Shown here one piece after another: positions 21,509-32,813 of a DNA stretch of 64,000 nt. Position 1 is the stretch's first letter. Every line of letters starts with the position of its first letter. Where the stretch lies: NCBI GenBank assembly GCA_964059195.1, contig CAXKWD010000001.1, forward strand, positions 215,706,484 to 215,770,483, read 5' to 3'. The position numbers and the translations under genes are program-made. Under the pieces are notes generated by a model. It saw only the letters and a program-made list of their open reading frames with translations, had not been told where the DNA came from and searched no databases. The DNA is from Ectobius pallidus. Taxonomy: Eukaryota; Arthropoda; Insecta; Blattodea; Ectobiidae.

Positions 21509-22037
21509 TACAGGGTGTTAATGAATAACACCGAAATATTTTACCTGTGTATAGAGGGGACTTAGACAAGCAACTTTTAAAATGAGATTTTTGTTCTATG
21601 GATTCAATTTTTCCTGTTACAGCATAAAATCTCTCAGGGCATGGCCACCACTGATTTCTAACATTTGAAAAAAAAAATGCAAAACAAAGAAACTTCATTG
21701 CTAACATAGAGTAAAAAATAAAACTCTAATGCAGTGATGGCCAGTCAGGTGATTAGTCCGTAAATTTTGCAGATTATGGTACCGCTAAATTATGATATAG
21801 CTGTTATGAATGATTTAAAAAAAGGCACTAAGAAGGCACGAAGTCAATTTAATGAAACTTTTAACCCTATTTCGCGTCATTATTAACTTATGAGCACCAA
21901 ATTGTAAAGACTTGAATGCCCTGTAGCATACACATTTTACGTCGTAGAGCAAAAATCTGCTAACAAAAGTTGCTTGTCTATGCCACCTCTATAAACAGGT
22001 AAAATATTTTGGTGTTATACATTATTAACACCCTGTA
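21509..22037. mobile_element. R4 Tc1/mariner MITE, full copy
   Basis: 529 bp from TACAGGGTGTTAATGAATAA to its inverse ending AACACCCTGTA, with TA on each side (21507-21508 and 22038-22039). Long inverted ends and the same interior as 17803-18342. Confidence 0.92.
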
Positions 22038-22039
22038 TA

Positions 22040-23188
22040 GAATTCCTTCAAATGGCTAATCCATATCACTACAATTCCTAAACTTTCTGGTTGCTTCAAG
22101 TAGTAATACAGCAAACGCTATCTCCTTACTTTAAAAATTCTTTATTGCTGGATAGAAGTTATGTTGTTTGTTTGCGGATCCGGAAGTGGGTATTGATTTA
22201 CAACCCCCAGTTTGGAGACAACTGTCCCAGCAAATTAATGTTTAGAGCCGCCTCGGGCAACGACCCGATATGGGACTGGGATAATCTTTGTGGGTCGACT
22301 GTAAGAATTACAAAGTGAAATACGATAAGGACACTGGAGCACTGCGGTAGTTCAATGCAGGCAGCTACATTAAAAATGTATTACAGCGGCTTTTTAATAA
22401 TTCCTCTGCAGGTGCAAGATAACTGGCGTCAGATATCTCACGCTTTAAAGCTAACTGCAGATAAAAAAAATTTAAAAGGAATACAAAGATAAATATCCTT
22501 GAATTATCAGACAGACGAAATTGCCAAGCATTGTTGTTTTATACTTAATAATTACTTAATAACGATGATATTAGTATGCCCGAAGAAATATCTTTTTACT
22601 CGTATGTTCCACGCAGTGCTTTAGTTGGAAAATATTTTATGGGGGTACTCACCTTACTTCAAAATTTTCCATATCGCCTCATACAAAAGAGTTTTAAAAA
22701 ACCGAGCACCTTATCAGGATAGCCAACATGTAATCTAAGGAGAAAGTAATTATTGTAGAAATGCGCACGAAGGTGAACATTAGAACGCATATCTACTGCG
22801 AATTTAATAGTCTTTGTCATTATTAACAAATACACTCTCTTATTGAAGTATTTTAGGACAATATCGTTCCTGTACTGCCAGTACGACGTACCGGAGCACA
22901 TATTTTTCCCGGTATGGTAGAAGGAACGGCCCAACTAAAGCACTGGTTCCACGTTATAGACCTTATAAATTGCATGATCTTTTTTCATCCCAAAAGCAAA
23001 CACTGAATCCCATAATAATTCTCCTCTTTATAATGTGTTCTGTCTATACAAACAATTATAAAAAATGGACAATATAGATATAATTAAAACTAAAAGTAAG
23101 CGGTTTAAAAGTATCTGTGATAATGTATATCATACATTATCATATATATATATAATATTCCCCCAAAACATGGTGTATTATGTATGTT
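22040..23188 (+). other. No feature recognised
   Basis: About 1.1 kb with no sequence shared within the window. It includes a slightly GC-richer patch at about 22190-22290 that is not supported as an exon by splice sites or coding pattern. Confidence 0.35.
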
Positions 23189-23190
23189 TT

Positions 23191-23891
23191 AGGTAGATTT
23201 CGAAGAAAAATCTACCTATTGCAATCGATAACATGTCATGACTTTCGAAAATTTCTTTCACATATTTAAGTTTCATGCTTCCCTAAGTACGAAACCATCG
23301 CCCATTCAGAAAAAAAAATTGTGATCTTTTTATATTTATATATACAGTATAGGCCTATACACGCTAGCGGCCGTAATTTTGAAGGTATTTGAACCAAATT
23401 TTATTATGTTATTTCTAGGCTCAATAGTTCGGACAAGTTCGTTAATGAGCAAAATTGGCCCAAGGGGGGTCGGGCAGGGGGTTGAAATTTTGAAAAATTC
23501 ATACGGCCCCTATGAAATATAGAGGGAAACTTTGTTTGAATAAATTGGAGTACTCCCTATGGAGTTCACAGTGACACCAACGATTCGGGGGTTTTGGGGG
23601 GTACGAGTGGGGGTGGGTGGATGGAAATTCGAAATTTTTGGAACCACTTCTAGTGGGGTACCGTTGAAAAGCTCTTGATGAGTACTCTACAAGTCAATAG
23701 CTCTCGATAGCTCTCATATAAGGCGAGATTTGAATGTTTGAAAAAGTGTTCATTCCTCTTTTTTGCAGTTATTATTGAAGGTTTGTCATGCCAAGGCTAA
23801 AGAAGAAGAGTGCTGCGCAGCGACAGTAAATTAAACCAAAAGCACTTCGAAATCTACCTCAGCATGTAGGCCTGCCTACAGGGATTTTTTT
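23191..23891 (+). repeat. Dispersed repeat R3, copy 1
   Basis: Starts AGGTAGATTTCGAAG, directly forming a hairpin with AAAATCTACCT. It ends CTTCGAAATCTACCT plus a tail GCCTGCCTACAGGG and a T run. The inner sequence has 'acgctagcggccgtaatttt', 'ttattatgttatttctaggc' and a G-rich 'ggggggtacgagtgggggtg'. It is about 700 bp and noncoding. Other copies are at 44005, 49727, 55038 and 60579. Confidence 0.88.
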
Positions 23892-24049
23892 AAATTTGTA
23901 GTGTTAGTTTAAATATTTTAGTATTACATTAAATATCTATTATTAGTGTTGTAAACTGGTGTATTAGTATAAGAGAATACTGTAATTGGGAAATGGAGCC
24001 TGTTATATTCTGAACATAATAATAAATAAATAAAATATAGGCCTAAATG

Positions 24050-24850
24050 TTCAATTATTTGGTTTTACTAATATTTTTAAAAATAAATTGCACGTTTCTC
24101 ATGAACATTGTAATTGTTTTTTATCCTACCTATGATGTTTATTTCTTCATTTGTTTTACTAATATTCTGAAAATTAATGTACTTTTCTCATGAACATTGT
24201 AATTGGCTTTTTACCTATAATGTTTATTTCTTTTTTCTTTTTTCATAATATCCTTAAAATTAATTGTTCTTTTCTCATGAACATTGTAATTGTGTGTGTG
24301 TTTCTTTTTTAACCTATGATGTTTCTTTTTTCTTTTGTTTTAATAATATTCTTAAAATTAATTTACTTTTCTCATGAACAGTGTAATTAGTTTTTTACCT
24401 ATAATATTCATTTCTTCTTTTGTTTTCCTAATATCCTTAAAACTGTACTTTTCTCATGAACATTGTAATTGGTTTTTTACCTATAATGTTCATTTCTTCT
24501 TTTGTTTTCCTAATATCCTTAAACTTAATTGTACTTTTCTCATGAACAGTGTAATTGGATTTTTACCTATAATATTAATATCTTCTTTTGTTTTCCTAAT
24601 ATCCTTAAAAAATTGTACTTTTCTCATAAACATTGTAATTGGTTTTTAGCCTACCTATATTAATATTAATTTCTTCTTTTGTTTTCCTAATATCCTTAAA
24701 AATTGTACTTTTCTCATAAACATTGTAATTGGTTTTTAGCCTACCTATAATAATATTAATTTCTTCTTTTGTTTTCCTAATATCCTTAAAATTAATTGTA
24801 CTTTTCTCATGAACATTGTAATTTGTGTTTTTACCTATAATGTTCAGTAT
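24050..24850 (+). repeat. Minisatellite, about nine units of 82-97 bp
   Basis: The phrase ctcatgaacattgtaattgg recurs at 24098, 24187, 24274, 24371, 24453, 24539, 24623, 24713 and 24805. Between the repeats are 'ttcttcttttgttttcctaa' and 'tatccttaaaattaattgta'. Apparent ORFs here simply translate the repeat. Confidence 0.92.
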
Positions 24851-24854
24851 TATA

Positions 24855-25290
24855 TATATATGTTGAATGAATGCAGTCAAAGGCTGCCATGAAACAGAAC
24901 AAGCATTTCATGTGCGTCATATGCACAAATGTATCTACGCAAACCGATCGAACTTCACTTGATATTAAATGTGAGTCGTAACACCACAATAAACAAGAAC
25001 AATATTGTTTCCACCACACACAAGTAGTTTAGACCCAACGGTGAAAAGCAATTAGGCAACTGAGGTTATTTCTGTGGAAACATCACTCACACCTGAATAT
25101 AACATGCACCCCATGACGTCACAAATATCCTCCTCGCCCTTCCTTTGCCGCGCTAAGCAATTAATTTCATGTGTTACAAGTATGTTCGCTTTGCTCTGAT
25201 GAATACATGTACAAACCAAGCAACTTGGGGGTTAAGTGAACATATGCATTTGAAGACAACTTCTCAGATTCTGTGCAACATTGCTAATTG
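24855..25290 (+). other. No feature recognised
   Basis: No coding signal or shared repeat seen. Confidence 0.3.
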
Positions 25291-25296
25291 CATGCA

Positions 25297-25670
25297 TAAT
25301 AATAATAATAATAATAATAATAATGTTTATTAGCCAATGTCCATACAGGTGAGGCATCGTCAGTATACGTAATAACAGTTCTTATAAGACAGCAGTAAGG
25401 AATTCGTGTACAGAGTAAAATGGTCTCCTTATTAGCCATGCATATACATAATTTTTTAAACTATTTATGGGTAAACAACGGACGCTTAAAGGCAGTTTGT
25501 TAAATAAATTAATTCCATTATAAAAACAAGTGTTATAAGAACTATTTAAACGACACTTTGGTAAATTTAAATCTGCCCTGGGTCTTGTATTATAATTATG
25601 CATTTCTATATCAGTAAAACTCTCTAGATTCTTCTTGACAAATAAGGTACAATAAAATGTGATCAAAACA
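25297..25670 (-). pseudogene. LINE ORF2 C-terminal fragment with (ATT)n 3' end
   Basis: The minus-strand frame (25382-25666) contains YNTRPRADLNLPKCRL, then a NGINLFNKLPLSVR block and the final FYSVHEFL. This is the extreme C terminus of Jockey/CR1-like ORF2. Its 3' untranslated part runs to an (AAT)n run at 25297-25324, which fits a LINE copied with a simple-repeat end. It is 5'-truncated. Confidence 0.8.
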
Positions 25671-25764
25671 TAGCTAGACTAGAATGTTTTACGACTCATT
25701 TTGAGAGTTCCTAAATTTTCTACTATGGAATCATATTGCTTCCACTCAGTTTTCGGTCCGCACA

Positions 25765-25850
25765 CATACACAGTAGAAGCCCGAAATAGCGTGGTTCGAA
25801 ATACTGCGGATTCGGATGTAACGCGGGGGAAAGTATGTCCCCCATTAAAA
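25765..25850 (+). mobile_element. Possible pogo/Tigger-like end
   Basis: ACAGTAGAAGCCCGAAATAG followed by cgtggttcgaaatactgcgg resembles the CAGTAGAACC-CG terminal sequence of pogo/Tigger elements. No opposite end found. Confidence 0.35.
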
Positions 25851-26041
25851 ATATACCGTAGTTTTATAAATATAATTTTTATTTTGGAAGTTGAGTTAAA
25901 ACAGTAAAAATTCTGCAAAGAGCGGTTCTGCAGTGCATTTCTTTTACCCGTAGACCCGCCCTCACCCGCTAGTTGACCGTCACCACCGCATTGCAAAGGA
26001 TTTAGCAAAAGTAACGGGACATGGAATGAACAGCTGTCGGG

Positions 26042-26412
26042 AGATGGATTATCTATGGATCACATACATACTTTTTTGACCAGACAAGGACATGGAGGGC
26101 CTCCCCGGATGAGTGTTCAGCCCAAAGCCGGGGCCACCTCCGAGACAACACGAAACCATATGAAAAGACACACCATTCACACACACACACACACTCACTC
26201 ACTTCAAACAAGGCGAGGATGGGATGAAGATGATAATGACGGCCAGATGATATCCGGGGACCATAAGGGCCTAAAGTTACCCGACAATTGTGTCACAGGT
26301 GAGGAAAAACTCCGGAAAAAAACCCACCGAGGTAACATGTCCTGACCAGGATTTGAACCCGGGCCCGCTGCGTGAGAGGAGCGAACGCATCCCCTACGCC
26401 ACAGCAGTGGAC
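26042..26412 (-). mobile_element. SINE-C, tRNA-derived
   Basis: On the minus strand the head reads gctgtggcgtaggggatgcg (A-box position) and then GGTTCAAATCC (B box), spaced as in tRNA genes. A body with 'tccggagtttttcctcacct' and a CA run follow. No tRNA cloverleaf is intact, so this is a SINE and not a tRNA gene. Confidence 0.75.
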
Positions 26413-26414
26413 AT

Positions 26415-26865
26415 AAAAAGAATATATAAAATATAAAATGCTAATTCTCCCCCCCCCCCTCAGGCAAGGGTCACGTGTAGCCCTAGTATAGACTGTGTAC
26501 AGACGTTCAGGATATCAGAGTATATGCATGTAAAATTTACGTGTTACATAACAGATGTTCACCTCATTAAAATTTGAGATCGCTCTTGCGTTATCGATGA
26601 GTACGTCGTATACAGATCAGGAAAGAGAATTTCGTTCTGGTATCGATTTATCGCCTACACTTCGCTTCCGCGAGCTATTTGTGTACCACCTTCCTCATTA
26701 TTTATCAGTCCTGAACGTAGGCCTTTATAAAATTACCTAGTTTTATAGAACAACCACTGTAATTTACTAACTGATTACTGAGTTCTCTTTATAATGACAG
26801 AGAAGCATCGCTATTATTTCTACGGCATTTAAAACTATTCTTTTTCTCTGTCTTAGTTTAACCTG
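26415..26865 (+). other. No feature recognised
   Basis: Contains a C run at about 26450-26460. Otherwise featureless. Confidence 0.3.
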
Positions 26866-26867
26866 GT

Positions 26868-27030
26868 CCCGTTGTTGGGACGTTTATATTGCCCACGCCG
26901 CCCGAGCCTTACAGGACCGCGACCTGTTTGGAGAGGGATTACCTTTGGACCACAAACGTACTATTTTGGTCCGGCAAGGCCTCTCAGGAAGGGTGATCAG
27001 CCCAATGTGCCGAAGCCACCTCAGAGGCAA
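26868..27030 (-). repeat. SINE-C-related 3' fragment
   Basis: Shares the body of SINE-C in the same orientation ('gatcagcccaatgtgccgaa' against 'ttcagcccaaagccggggcc', and 'ccacctcagaggcaacgcga' against 'ccacctccgagacaacacga'). The tRNA-like head is missing. Confidence 0.6.
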
Positions 27031-27049
27031 CGCGAACACAAAGCAAGCA

Positions 27050-27356
27050 AATTTAAACTTGCTCCCAGTGATTTCAATCTTTTCCTGCATCTCACGAAAT
27101 GACAAAGAATGACAGAGCATGACAGAGAGGCGAAGGTGGTTGTCACACAATGGTTCAAATACCTGGCGGCAGACTTCTACGGCACAGGTATTCAAAAGTT
27201 GGTTCCACGGTATGACAAATGTTTCAATTCCCATCGGCGAATATGTTGAAAAATAGCTGAACACTTGCTGTATCTGTTGCAATAAATATTTCCTTGAATT
27301 GTGTTTTGTTTCTCTAAACGGGCCCAGGGAAACTTCCTTTGTGGACGCGCCTCGTA
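27050..27356 (+). pseudogene. Mariner transposase C-terminal fragment with 3' inverted end
   Basis: The plus strand shows LAPSDFNLFLHL (last catalytic aspartate), a stop, then VVVTQWFKYLAADFYG, GIQKLVPRYDKCF and a frameshifted end. It finishes in the terminal sequence gggcccagggaaacttcctt...gcgcctcg followed by TA. The first two thirds of the gene are missing. Confidence 0.8.
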
Positions 27357-27468
27357 TGACGGTAAAAAGATATTATATTCCATGTTTCAAGATGTTTACT
27401 TCCTTCCTGTCTCCAAATGTTTTCTTAATAAGAAGTTCGCCAGGAAAGTCCTTTAATATTGTAATAAT

Positions 27469-28126
27469 CAGGGCCCGGATTCTGATGACGTAATATTGTT
27501 CGAAAAATGACCTATAACATGACCTTGAATTTTAAATAAAATGACTTAATAATTATAAAGAATGACCTTAAAACTTATATTTTATTTATAAAAAATTATT
27601 ATTGTACACACAAAGTTGTAGACTAAATTGTACGTAATTGAAAAAACTGTAAATGCAGAAAGGATGTTGTAAGTCTAAAAACGCTGTTCTTTGTTCTTGA
27701 TTGGAGCATTTGAGAAGAAAAGTAAGAAAATTGTTTTAAAGCAGATCCTACAAAAATGTTGCATTATGGTAACCTAGTAATTTATTTAAATATTACCCCA
27801 TGAAAAAAGCTTGCAAATCTACCATATTTAGGATTTCAGTAAATTACTGTCAGCATACGGAGATTATTGAAGGTATAAAAGTTAATATACTCAATGTAAA
27901 TGCATAGAAAGACTATATAAGGAAGAAAATGGCACGAAATTGACAAAATAATGACCTAAAATTGAAATAAATGCCCTAAAAATATAAAATTGCGTACAAT
28001 GACAAAAAATGACCTAATAAAAATGTATTTCTATAATCTAGAGGCCATGATTAGGATTTGTCTACAAGTGGCAATGTCTATGCACCATCAATAGAAAGAT
28101 GATATGTCATTAGAATCCGGGCCCTG
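27469..28126. mobile_element. hAT MITE with 8-bp target duplication
   Basis: 658 bp with inverted ends CAGGGCCCGGATTCTGATGA and CAGGGCCCGGATTCTAATGA. It is flanked by GTAATAAT (27461-27468) and GTAATAAC (28127-28134), 7 of 8 identical. The AT-rich interior is full of tgacctaaaa-like runs and has no transposase. Confidence 0.88.
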
Positions 28127-28179
28127 GTAATAACAATCAGTTTTGAGATTTCGCAGCATTACAACTGAGAATGCAGCAC

Positions 28180-28266
28180 GGTGGCGAATATGTTTAAAAA
28201 ATAGCTGAATACTTGCTGTATATTTCCTTGAAAATGTGTTTTTTTTTTCTGTAAACGCCCTCGTAT
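28180..28266 (+). repeat. Mariner 3' tail fragment
   Basis: 'ggcgaatatgtttaaaaaat' then 'agctgaatacttgctgtata' and 'gtaaacgccctcg' plus TA match the tail of the mariner at 27240-27356, with deletions. Confidence 0.7.
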
Positions 28267-28269
28267 GTT

Positions 28270-28650
28270 TCGGCTGATCGAAGTGCGAAGAAGCTGAGTT
28301 CTCTGCAGTTGGATAAGACTTGGATACAGTTGAGTAGCCCGGGCCACATGTGAAGACCCGAAAGATCAATACGCACGTGCTCTGCGGGCTGCATTCACGT
28401 GTGCAGCAGGGGGTGTGACATGTGATTTGCCTCTGTCACATCACTTACCACACCTAATTGCTCTTGATGTCTAACCTGAACTGTAATCACGGCAACATCT
28501 ACTTGTACAAATTCCAACGAATCCTGAGATGGCTTTGACAGTCTGCCGTGTCACGATAATGGACAATTCATGGTTTAACATCAGTGGGAAATAAGCTCAT
28601 GTCCAATTCTTGGCCCTCAGGTGGAAAACCATCAGTAAATGTAGTCTAAT
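28270..28650 (+). other. No feature recognised
   Basis: GC-richer than average near 28320-28420 but without a supported exon or repeat. Confidence 0.3.
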
Positions 28651-28654
28651 CATC

Positions 28655-28870
28655 AGGGCAAGGCATTTTATGATTTTGCATCTTTTTTTATATGAAGGTT
28701 AAAAGATAGCTCGAACATGTATAAATGTGTATCATAAAATATTTGATCAAATAAGGGCAGTTTTTTTGTTGTTGCATTTTTTGCTTTGTTTTGCATTTTT
28801 CGTCATTTTCAAGAGATAAGTCGCTTTTTGACAATTTTTATGTCATTTTCGGCATTTTTAAGTCATATTT
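28655..28870 (+). mobile_element. hAT fragment, same family as 17147-18406
   Basis: Starts CAGGGCAAGGCATTTTATGA. It matches the reverse complement of both outer parts of 17147-18406, without the R4 insertion. It supplies the unoccupied site for R4. Confidence 0.75.
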
Positions 28871-28871
28871 C

Positions 28872-28957
28872 AGTGCCTATTTTATGGTGATATATTAGAA
28901 AGAATTTATCAAATGCAAATCAGTTCTCATGACAACATATCGTTTTACAGTGTTCCC
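28872..28957 (-). repeat. R1 fragment
   Basis: The reverse complement matches 'gaacactgtaaaataatacg' and 'ttgataaattcttcctgata' of R1 at about 30058-30130. Confidence 0.7.
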
Positions 28958-28959
28958 AT

Positions 28960-29364
28960 ATTTTGCGTACTTGGTACATAAATACCTGTTTTTGCAGGGA
29001 CCAAATGTGGTAATTACTTTTCCTGGATGCACATTTGTGATAATTATAAAAAAATTAAAAGTGATTTACAAAAAACTATATAATTATATTTAAAACATTT
29101 ATTGCGTGCACTAACCCATGAATGTGTCTTTGAGGCTGCATTTAACACAAAACATGCAATTACGAAAGCAGCTGTGTGTTTGTGTTACTAGAAAAAAGAT
29201 GCAATTTCATCAAAACCTAGCCCTCAAACATCAATGTCATTTTAATGGTAGCTTTGATGACGAATGGCATTGACACACTGTAGCATCCTCCAGTTAATGA
29301 ACTCCATCGAATTAACTTGACTCCCACAAGCAACGACAGTCGGCCCTGGCGAGGCTGTAGAGGA
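28960..29364 (+). other. No feature recognised
   Basis: AT-rich sequence without shared repeat. Contains the start of the SINE-A target site at its right end. Confidence 0.3.
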
Positions 29365-29378
29365 ACATACCGTGTGTA

Positions 29379-29669
29379 AAGTAAAGTGATCCCTAAACAG
29401 GCCATGGAAGCCCAGAGGGTTCCAGGAGGTTGAGGGTCCCAGATTTTGCACATTCGGCACATGAAGGTGGTAAGGTTGTCAGCCTTACGCACCGGCCGCC
29501 TTTACCCCCAGGATTGCTCCTGGTACTCATTTCTGTTAGAGGCTGAGTCGACCCCAGGGCCATAGTGCCACCAGAAGGATTAGGCCAATTAAAAAATCTC
29601 AACGACCTCATCGGGAATCGAACCAGGTTTGTAGCGCAGCGCCTCAACCACTAAGATACGCAGTACCCC
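29379..29669 (-). mobile_element. SINE-A, tRNA-derived, with 14-bp target duplication
   Basis: Flanked by ACATACCGTGTGTA at 29365-29378 and 29670-29683, identical. The tRNA-like head is at the right (minus strand) and is damaged: about 12 bp around the B box are missing. The body includes 'gctgagtcgaccccagggcc' and ends in 'ggatcactttacttt'. Confidence 0.92.
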
Positions 29670-29844
29670 ACATACCGTGTGTAGCGCCCAATATTTTAGC
29701 AATGCTTTCTAAGTTACGAAAAACGAGTACATACAAAACGAATACGCTGATTCTATAGTTATTCACTTAGCCTTAAATTGTAAAACCGTACTTAAATGAA
29801 TTATTTAGATGATAACAAAATCAGATAAACTGATGTAACAAAAT

Positions 29845-30345
29845 GCCAGAATGCTTTTGTTTAATCAGTGATAATTGCAATTATGATATGCAGAAAATAA
29901 GTTATATCTGTTATCGATTTCCGAGTTAAGCTTCAGATCCATTTATTAAGCAGGGTTTTTCGGTAGAACAAAGGTCTAGTTTGATAAGCATATGTGAAGG
30001 AACATGTGGGTAGTGTTATTTGTCATAGCTAACTGTATTTCAACTTCCAAAGCCGTATATGAACACTGTAAAATAATACGTTGTCATCTGAAACTGAATT
30101 TGATAAATTCTTCCTGATATATTACCATAAAATAGGACCCTAATTGGGCATTACTCCGGTACTGGTCAATCGATTTGGTCCAATATCAATAGGCTTCTTT
30201 CTATGGACGTTATAAATGCGTATACCAAGTTTCATGAAAATCCGATAAAGCGTATTTGAGATATCGCGAGTTCAGTCACACGGACATACATTTTTCCGTC
30301 CCACACAAAATCTTATAAAGCACCATTCTGGCACTTAATAAAACC
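29845..30345 (+). repeat. R1, fullest plus-strand copy
   Basis: Bounded by AATGCCAGAATGC on the left and GCACCATTCTGGCACTTAAT on the right, an imperfect inverted pair. It matches 41090-41630 in reverse over its length, including 'tccgagttaagcttcag' and 'accgatttggtcc'-type blocks. The shared sequence runs slightly past the left inverted motif, so the true left edge may be near 29810. Confidence 0.8.
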
Positions 30346-30581
30346 TGTATTAAAAATTACCTCCTCTTAAAGATGAATTTTTCTAGGAATCGATATTAAA
30401 GCCCACATCATCATTGTAATTCTTACCTCTAAAGGGGGAGGCACACCTTTGTCTAATGTAATATTAGATAACGTTAATATTTGATAATTCAGGAATCTTA
30501 AGACCCACTGAAGTGAAATTTTGAAACACTGAGTCATATAGGCCTATGCATTATCATTTATCATTAATTATCATTAAAATA

Positions 30582-30990
30582 ATGTCTCATAAAAAACTTC
30601 CATTGCTGTTTAGAAATTGAGAGAAAAATAATAAGGATCCTGCTTCAAGTTGTAGACGTTGGTCTTAAAAATTAGAAATAAGATTCACAAGAAAATTCAA
30701 GTAATTCAGAATTTTAGCATGTGAACGCTGACGGACTGCATATAATTAATATAGTTAACTATATTAATTATATGCATATATTAATATTATATAGTTATTG
30801 ATAATTTATCAATAACTATATTAATTATATGCAGTCCGTCAGCTTTCACATGCTAAAATTCTGGATTACTTGAATTTTCTTGTGAATCTTATTTCTAATT
30901 TTTTAAGACCAACGTCAACAACTTGAAGCAGGATCTTTATTATTTTTATCTCAATTTCTAAACAGTAATGACAGTTTTTTTATGAGACAT
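30582..30990. repeat. 409-bp fold-back (long inverted repeat)
   Basis: The arm from 'atgtctcataaaaaacttcc' through 'agcatgtgaacgctgacgga' is repeated in inverse as 'agctttcacatgctaaaatt' through to 'tttttttatgagacat'. Arms are about 190 bp with few mismatches. The centre has further nested palindromes (attgataatttatcaat). No protein. Confidence 0.92.
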
Positions 30991-30999
30991 ATAATTTAA

Positions 31000-31272
31000 A
31001 AAAAACTACAAGTGCCAAAGAAAAATCCCTGCCTCATGTTATTCACATAGTTAAACTACACCAGCACAAAAAAAAATTCACTTAAATATCTGTAATAATT
31101 TTCAAGTTGTGATGTAAACGGTGAATAAAATGGAACATTTATGGAATTTTTACGCTTATTAAATATTTACGTACATTTAATGATCACTATAAAAGTGTCT
31201 GTATTCAAATTTTTATTGACATATACTTTGAACCTTAGGAACATAGGCCTAATCAATCTTATCTTATCTTAT
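31000..31272 (+). other. No feature recognised
   Basis: Ends in a short (TCTTA)n-like run at 31257-31275. Confidence 0.3.
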
Positions 31273-31274
31273 CT

Positions 31275-31600
31275 AACAATGCACACACATCCGGGAGGTC
31301 CCAGGTTCAAATTTCCTGGGCGCCAATTTTACATGGGTTTTTTTCATGGTTTTCCCAGTCGTAAAGGCAAATGCCGAATTGGATATTTATATACCATGAA
31401 TCATCTTCACCATTTCATCTAGTATCATATCTATTTAATTAATATAAGTTGAAATTTACTCCTTAAAAATACACCAATAATTCAAACAATTGACAATCAA
31501 CAGTTCCATGGCCTACCCTATTGTATAGACACAGATCCCGAACTCCTGATAGAGCCTCGCGGCTAAAAGGAATATAAACACAGTTAAATTAAAAAAAAAA
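31275..31600 (+). mobile_element. SINE-B, truncated head
   Basis: Begins inside the tRNA-like head (cgggaggtcccaggttcaaa, B box) and then follows the body shared with 59458-59815 ('ttcatggttttcccagtcgt', 'aaatgccgaattggatattt', 'cagatcccgaactcctgata'). The A box is missing. Confidence 0.85.
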
Positions 31601-31680
31601 TGCACACACACACTCTCTCTGTGAAAATGAAGATGATATCAGTCTGTCAGGTCATAAGTTCACAAATTACGATTACATAC

Positions 31681-31748
31681 CAGCACATGTGGTTCTCGCC
31701 GCAGATGGTCTTGGGCTTCTCCTTGGGGTACACCGAGTCGAACTTCAT
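31681..31748 (-). CDS. Host gene exon with start codon (same gene as 18469-18905, inferred)
   Basis: On the minus strand an ATG at 31748 opens MKFDSVYPKEKPKTIC and then GENHMC. The exon reaches a donor site (ATGTGCTG, then GTATGTAATC starting at 31680). It is 68 nt long, leaving TG of a split codon. The first base of the exon at 18905 is G, which would complete TGG, and that exon then continues in the open frame. The GC-rich codon use matches that exon and differs from the surroundings. Upstream 'gacagcag' could be an acceptor after a 5' untranslated exon, or this may be exon 1. The intron would be about 12.8 kb and hold many of the repeats listed here. An extra exon in between cannot be excluded. 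Confidence 0.72.
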
Positions 31749-31759
31749 GACTGCTGTCT

Positions 31760-32042
31760 CTTGTAGGCACAATTCAAGGTCACACGACTTTTAATTGGGT
31801 CATCCTGTTTACTAATGTCTATGCCTCCTCTTTCTGCAATACACATTACCAGGTTTTAAGGTCTCTATGGGGACCATTCAGGAAATGTCAAGGGCTCCTA
31901 GAGTTAAAAGGATTAGGAACGCAATCATGTTGTGTTTAATAACGGGAAAATAAAAAAAATAAAAAAATGTTAGCTATATTTAGGATTAAACGCGTTAATA
32001 ATATTATATTATTATACATATTATTATCATATTATATAATCA

Positions 32043-32081
<39 letters not shown>

Positions 32082-32170
32082 GTTATATCTAATGTATAAA
32101 CTTTTTTATTTAGGCTTTGATTTATTTTCTTTGTATCGTACACAGTTATTTTATTTCTTTTATATGCTGT
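31760..32170 (+). other. AT-rich with (ATT)n run; no gene
   Basis: Includes (ATT)n at about 32047-32080. The right part continues beyond the hAT at 32180 (the same sequence resumes at 32822) and may be a LINE 3' region ending in (AAAT)n at 33046-33083. Confidence 0.45.
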
Positions 32171-32179
32171 CTTCTATAC

Positions 32180-32813
32180 CAGGGGTTCTCAAAGTGTGGG
32201 GTCTGCGGGGGATTTTTGAATACTGAATATTGAAGAAGATTCAAGGCTGAAATTTTCAAAAATAAAACCCAATATTTCAGAGATTGTCAAAAACAAAAAA
32301 ACAAAAAAACAACACCATCCTTCTCACTGAAATTAGTGGTATTTTAATATATAACTGATCTAATGGTAATTTTTTTTTTATAATTAATACTAAGAGTCCT
32401 GTCGTTTTGCAATTGAATTCAATGTCAGAAATATAAAAAAAAATGTATCAAAACAAACAGACTCCTTTCTTTTTTCTATCCCATGGGTGCGCTTCTGTGG
32501 CACATCGTGTCACTGTGCGGTAGGGGAATTTCTCCCACTACAGTCGCCCTTGACGTCAGCATAAAGCAGTTTCGACGTGACACTGAACATGAAGAACAGG
32601 TTTCTTACGTCACAACAAGGGATGGGGACTAAAACGTTTCCCCTCAGTTGTTCACCTATGTATCCTATAGCTTTTCGTTTTGAATGAAATATATTTCAAA
32701 TGGTTATAACTACAAAATTAGTAAAAATAGTAAAGGGTCATATTTTACGGGTCCGCAGTGACAACATTAATAATTAAAGGGGTCCTCGAATAAAGGAATT
32801 TTGAGAACCCCTA
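32180..32813. mobile_element. hAT MITE with exact 8-bp target duplication
   Basis: 634 bp with ends CAGGGGTTCTCAAAGTGTGG and, inverted, TAGGGGTTCTCAAAATTCCT. TTCTATAC lies on both sides (32172-32179 and 32814-32821). No transposase frame seen. Confidence 0.93.

Noticed and set aside
22091..22318. Frame with somewhat GC-rich end, possible exon
   Set aside because: No splice-site pair, no domain, and hydrophobic/polar pattern looks random.
24374..24880. ORFs on both strands of about 91 residues
   Set aside because: They are translations of the 82-97-bp minisatellite.
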